A stretch of 5,417 nucleotides of DNA from the NCBI GenBank assembly GCA_903897565.1, contig CAIUCF010000175.1:1-5417 (forward strand). Reading direction: 5' to 3'. Below the pieces are notes generated by a model. It made no database searches, was not told the origin of the DNA, and saw only the letters and a list, made by a program, of their open reading frames with translations. This stretch comes from an uncultured Rhodospirillales bacterium (GTDB taxonomy: Bacteria; Pseudomonadota; Alphaproteobacteria; ATCC43930; CGMCC-115725). Below, in pieces: positions 5,323-5,417 of this stretch (its first letter is position 1; each line of letters starts with the position of its first letter). The translations under genes and the position numbers were made by a program.

Positions 5323-5417
5323 CGTCATTCCCGCGACGGTGGGAATTCAGGCGTTACGCGCAGGAGCGCGGACCAGACTCATGTCGCCGCAGACGCGGCT
5401 CTCAGCTGGATTCCGGC
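5323..5417. repeat. Second copy of the dispersed inverted-repeat element (cut by the window edge)
   Basis: The segment 5323-5348, beginning CGTCATTCCCGCGACGG, matches the left arm of the 1461-1565 element at about 21 of 26 positions. After ~57 nt of unrelated sequence, CTGGATTCC at 5406-5414 is the beginning of the inverted right arm, and the rest lies beyond the edge. The arm spacing is about the same as in the first copy (53 nt), while the loop sequences look unrelated. No gene is seen in 5319-5417. Confidence 0.7.

Noticed and set aside
4444..5328. Open frame on the minus strand, opposite the GST gene
   Set aside because: It has no recognisable motif, covers the GST hairpin and start region, and is explained by GC-rich codon bias of the GST gene.

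Overview
The window looks like an ordinary chromosomal stretch from a high-GC proteobacterium, most likely an alphaproteobacterium. The reasons are strong G/C bias at third codon positions, a short 'type 2' ArgC, a signal-peptide LTxxQ protein, and intergenic inverted repeats of the CGTCATTCCCGCG...GCGGGAATCC kind, which are common in that class. I cannot name a genus.

Layout, left to right. (1) The 3' end of pheT (phenylalanyl-tRNA synthetase beta chain) runs off the left edge. It is followed 11 nt later (5 nt with the alternative start) by argC, an arginine-biosynthesis reductase; the two are probably co-transcribed. (2) A 183-nt gap holds a long inverted repeat (1461-1565). (3) A stand-alone MFS protein of the LplT (lysophospholipid transporter-like) type follows on the plus strand. 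(4) It meets, convergently and almost without a gap, a minus-strand gene for a small exported LTxxQ (Spy/CpxP-like) protein, which has a clear ribosome binding site and a plausible promoter. (5) Upstream of that, also on the minus strand, is an NmrA-like NAD(P)-binding protein. (6) The region between the divergent NmrA-like and GST genes (4404-4656) holds what looks like the first ~22 codons of a SnoaL/NTF2-like gene, cut short. (7) A complete glutathione S-transferase gene follows on the plus strand. It ends in a perfect hairpin directly after its stop codon, then a second copy of the dispersed repeat that runs off the right edge.

How the genes fit together: pheT and argC are housekeeping genes (translation and arginine synthesis). 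The remaining four genes are a loose set with envelope, redox or stress flavour (lipid-type transporter, periplasmic LTxxQ protein, NmrA-like redox-sensor fold, GST). Nothing in the sequence ties these four into one pathway. I found no CRISPR array, transposase, phage gene, tRNA or rRNA, and no convincing undescribed system. The points most worth a second look are the truncated SnoaL/NTF2-like remnant, the paired dispersed repeats (one of which may supply the translation start signal of the MFS gene), and the altered nucleotide-binding and catalytic motifs of the NmrA-like protein.
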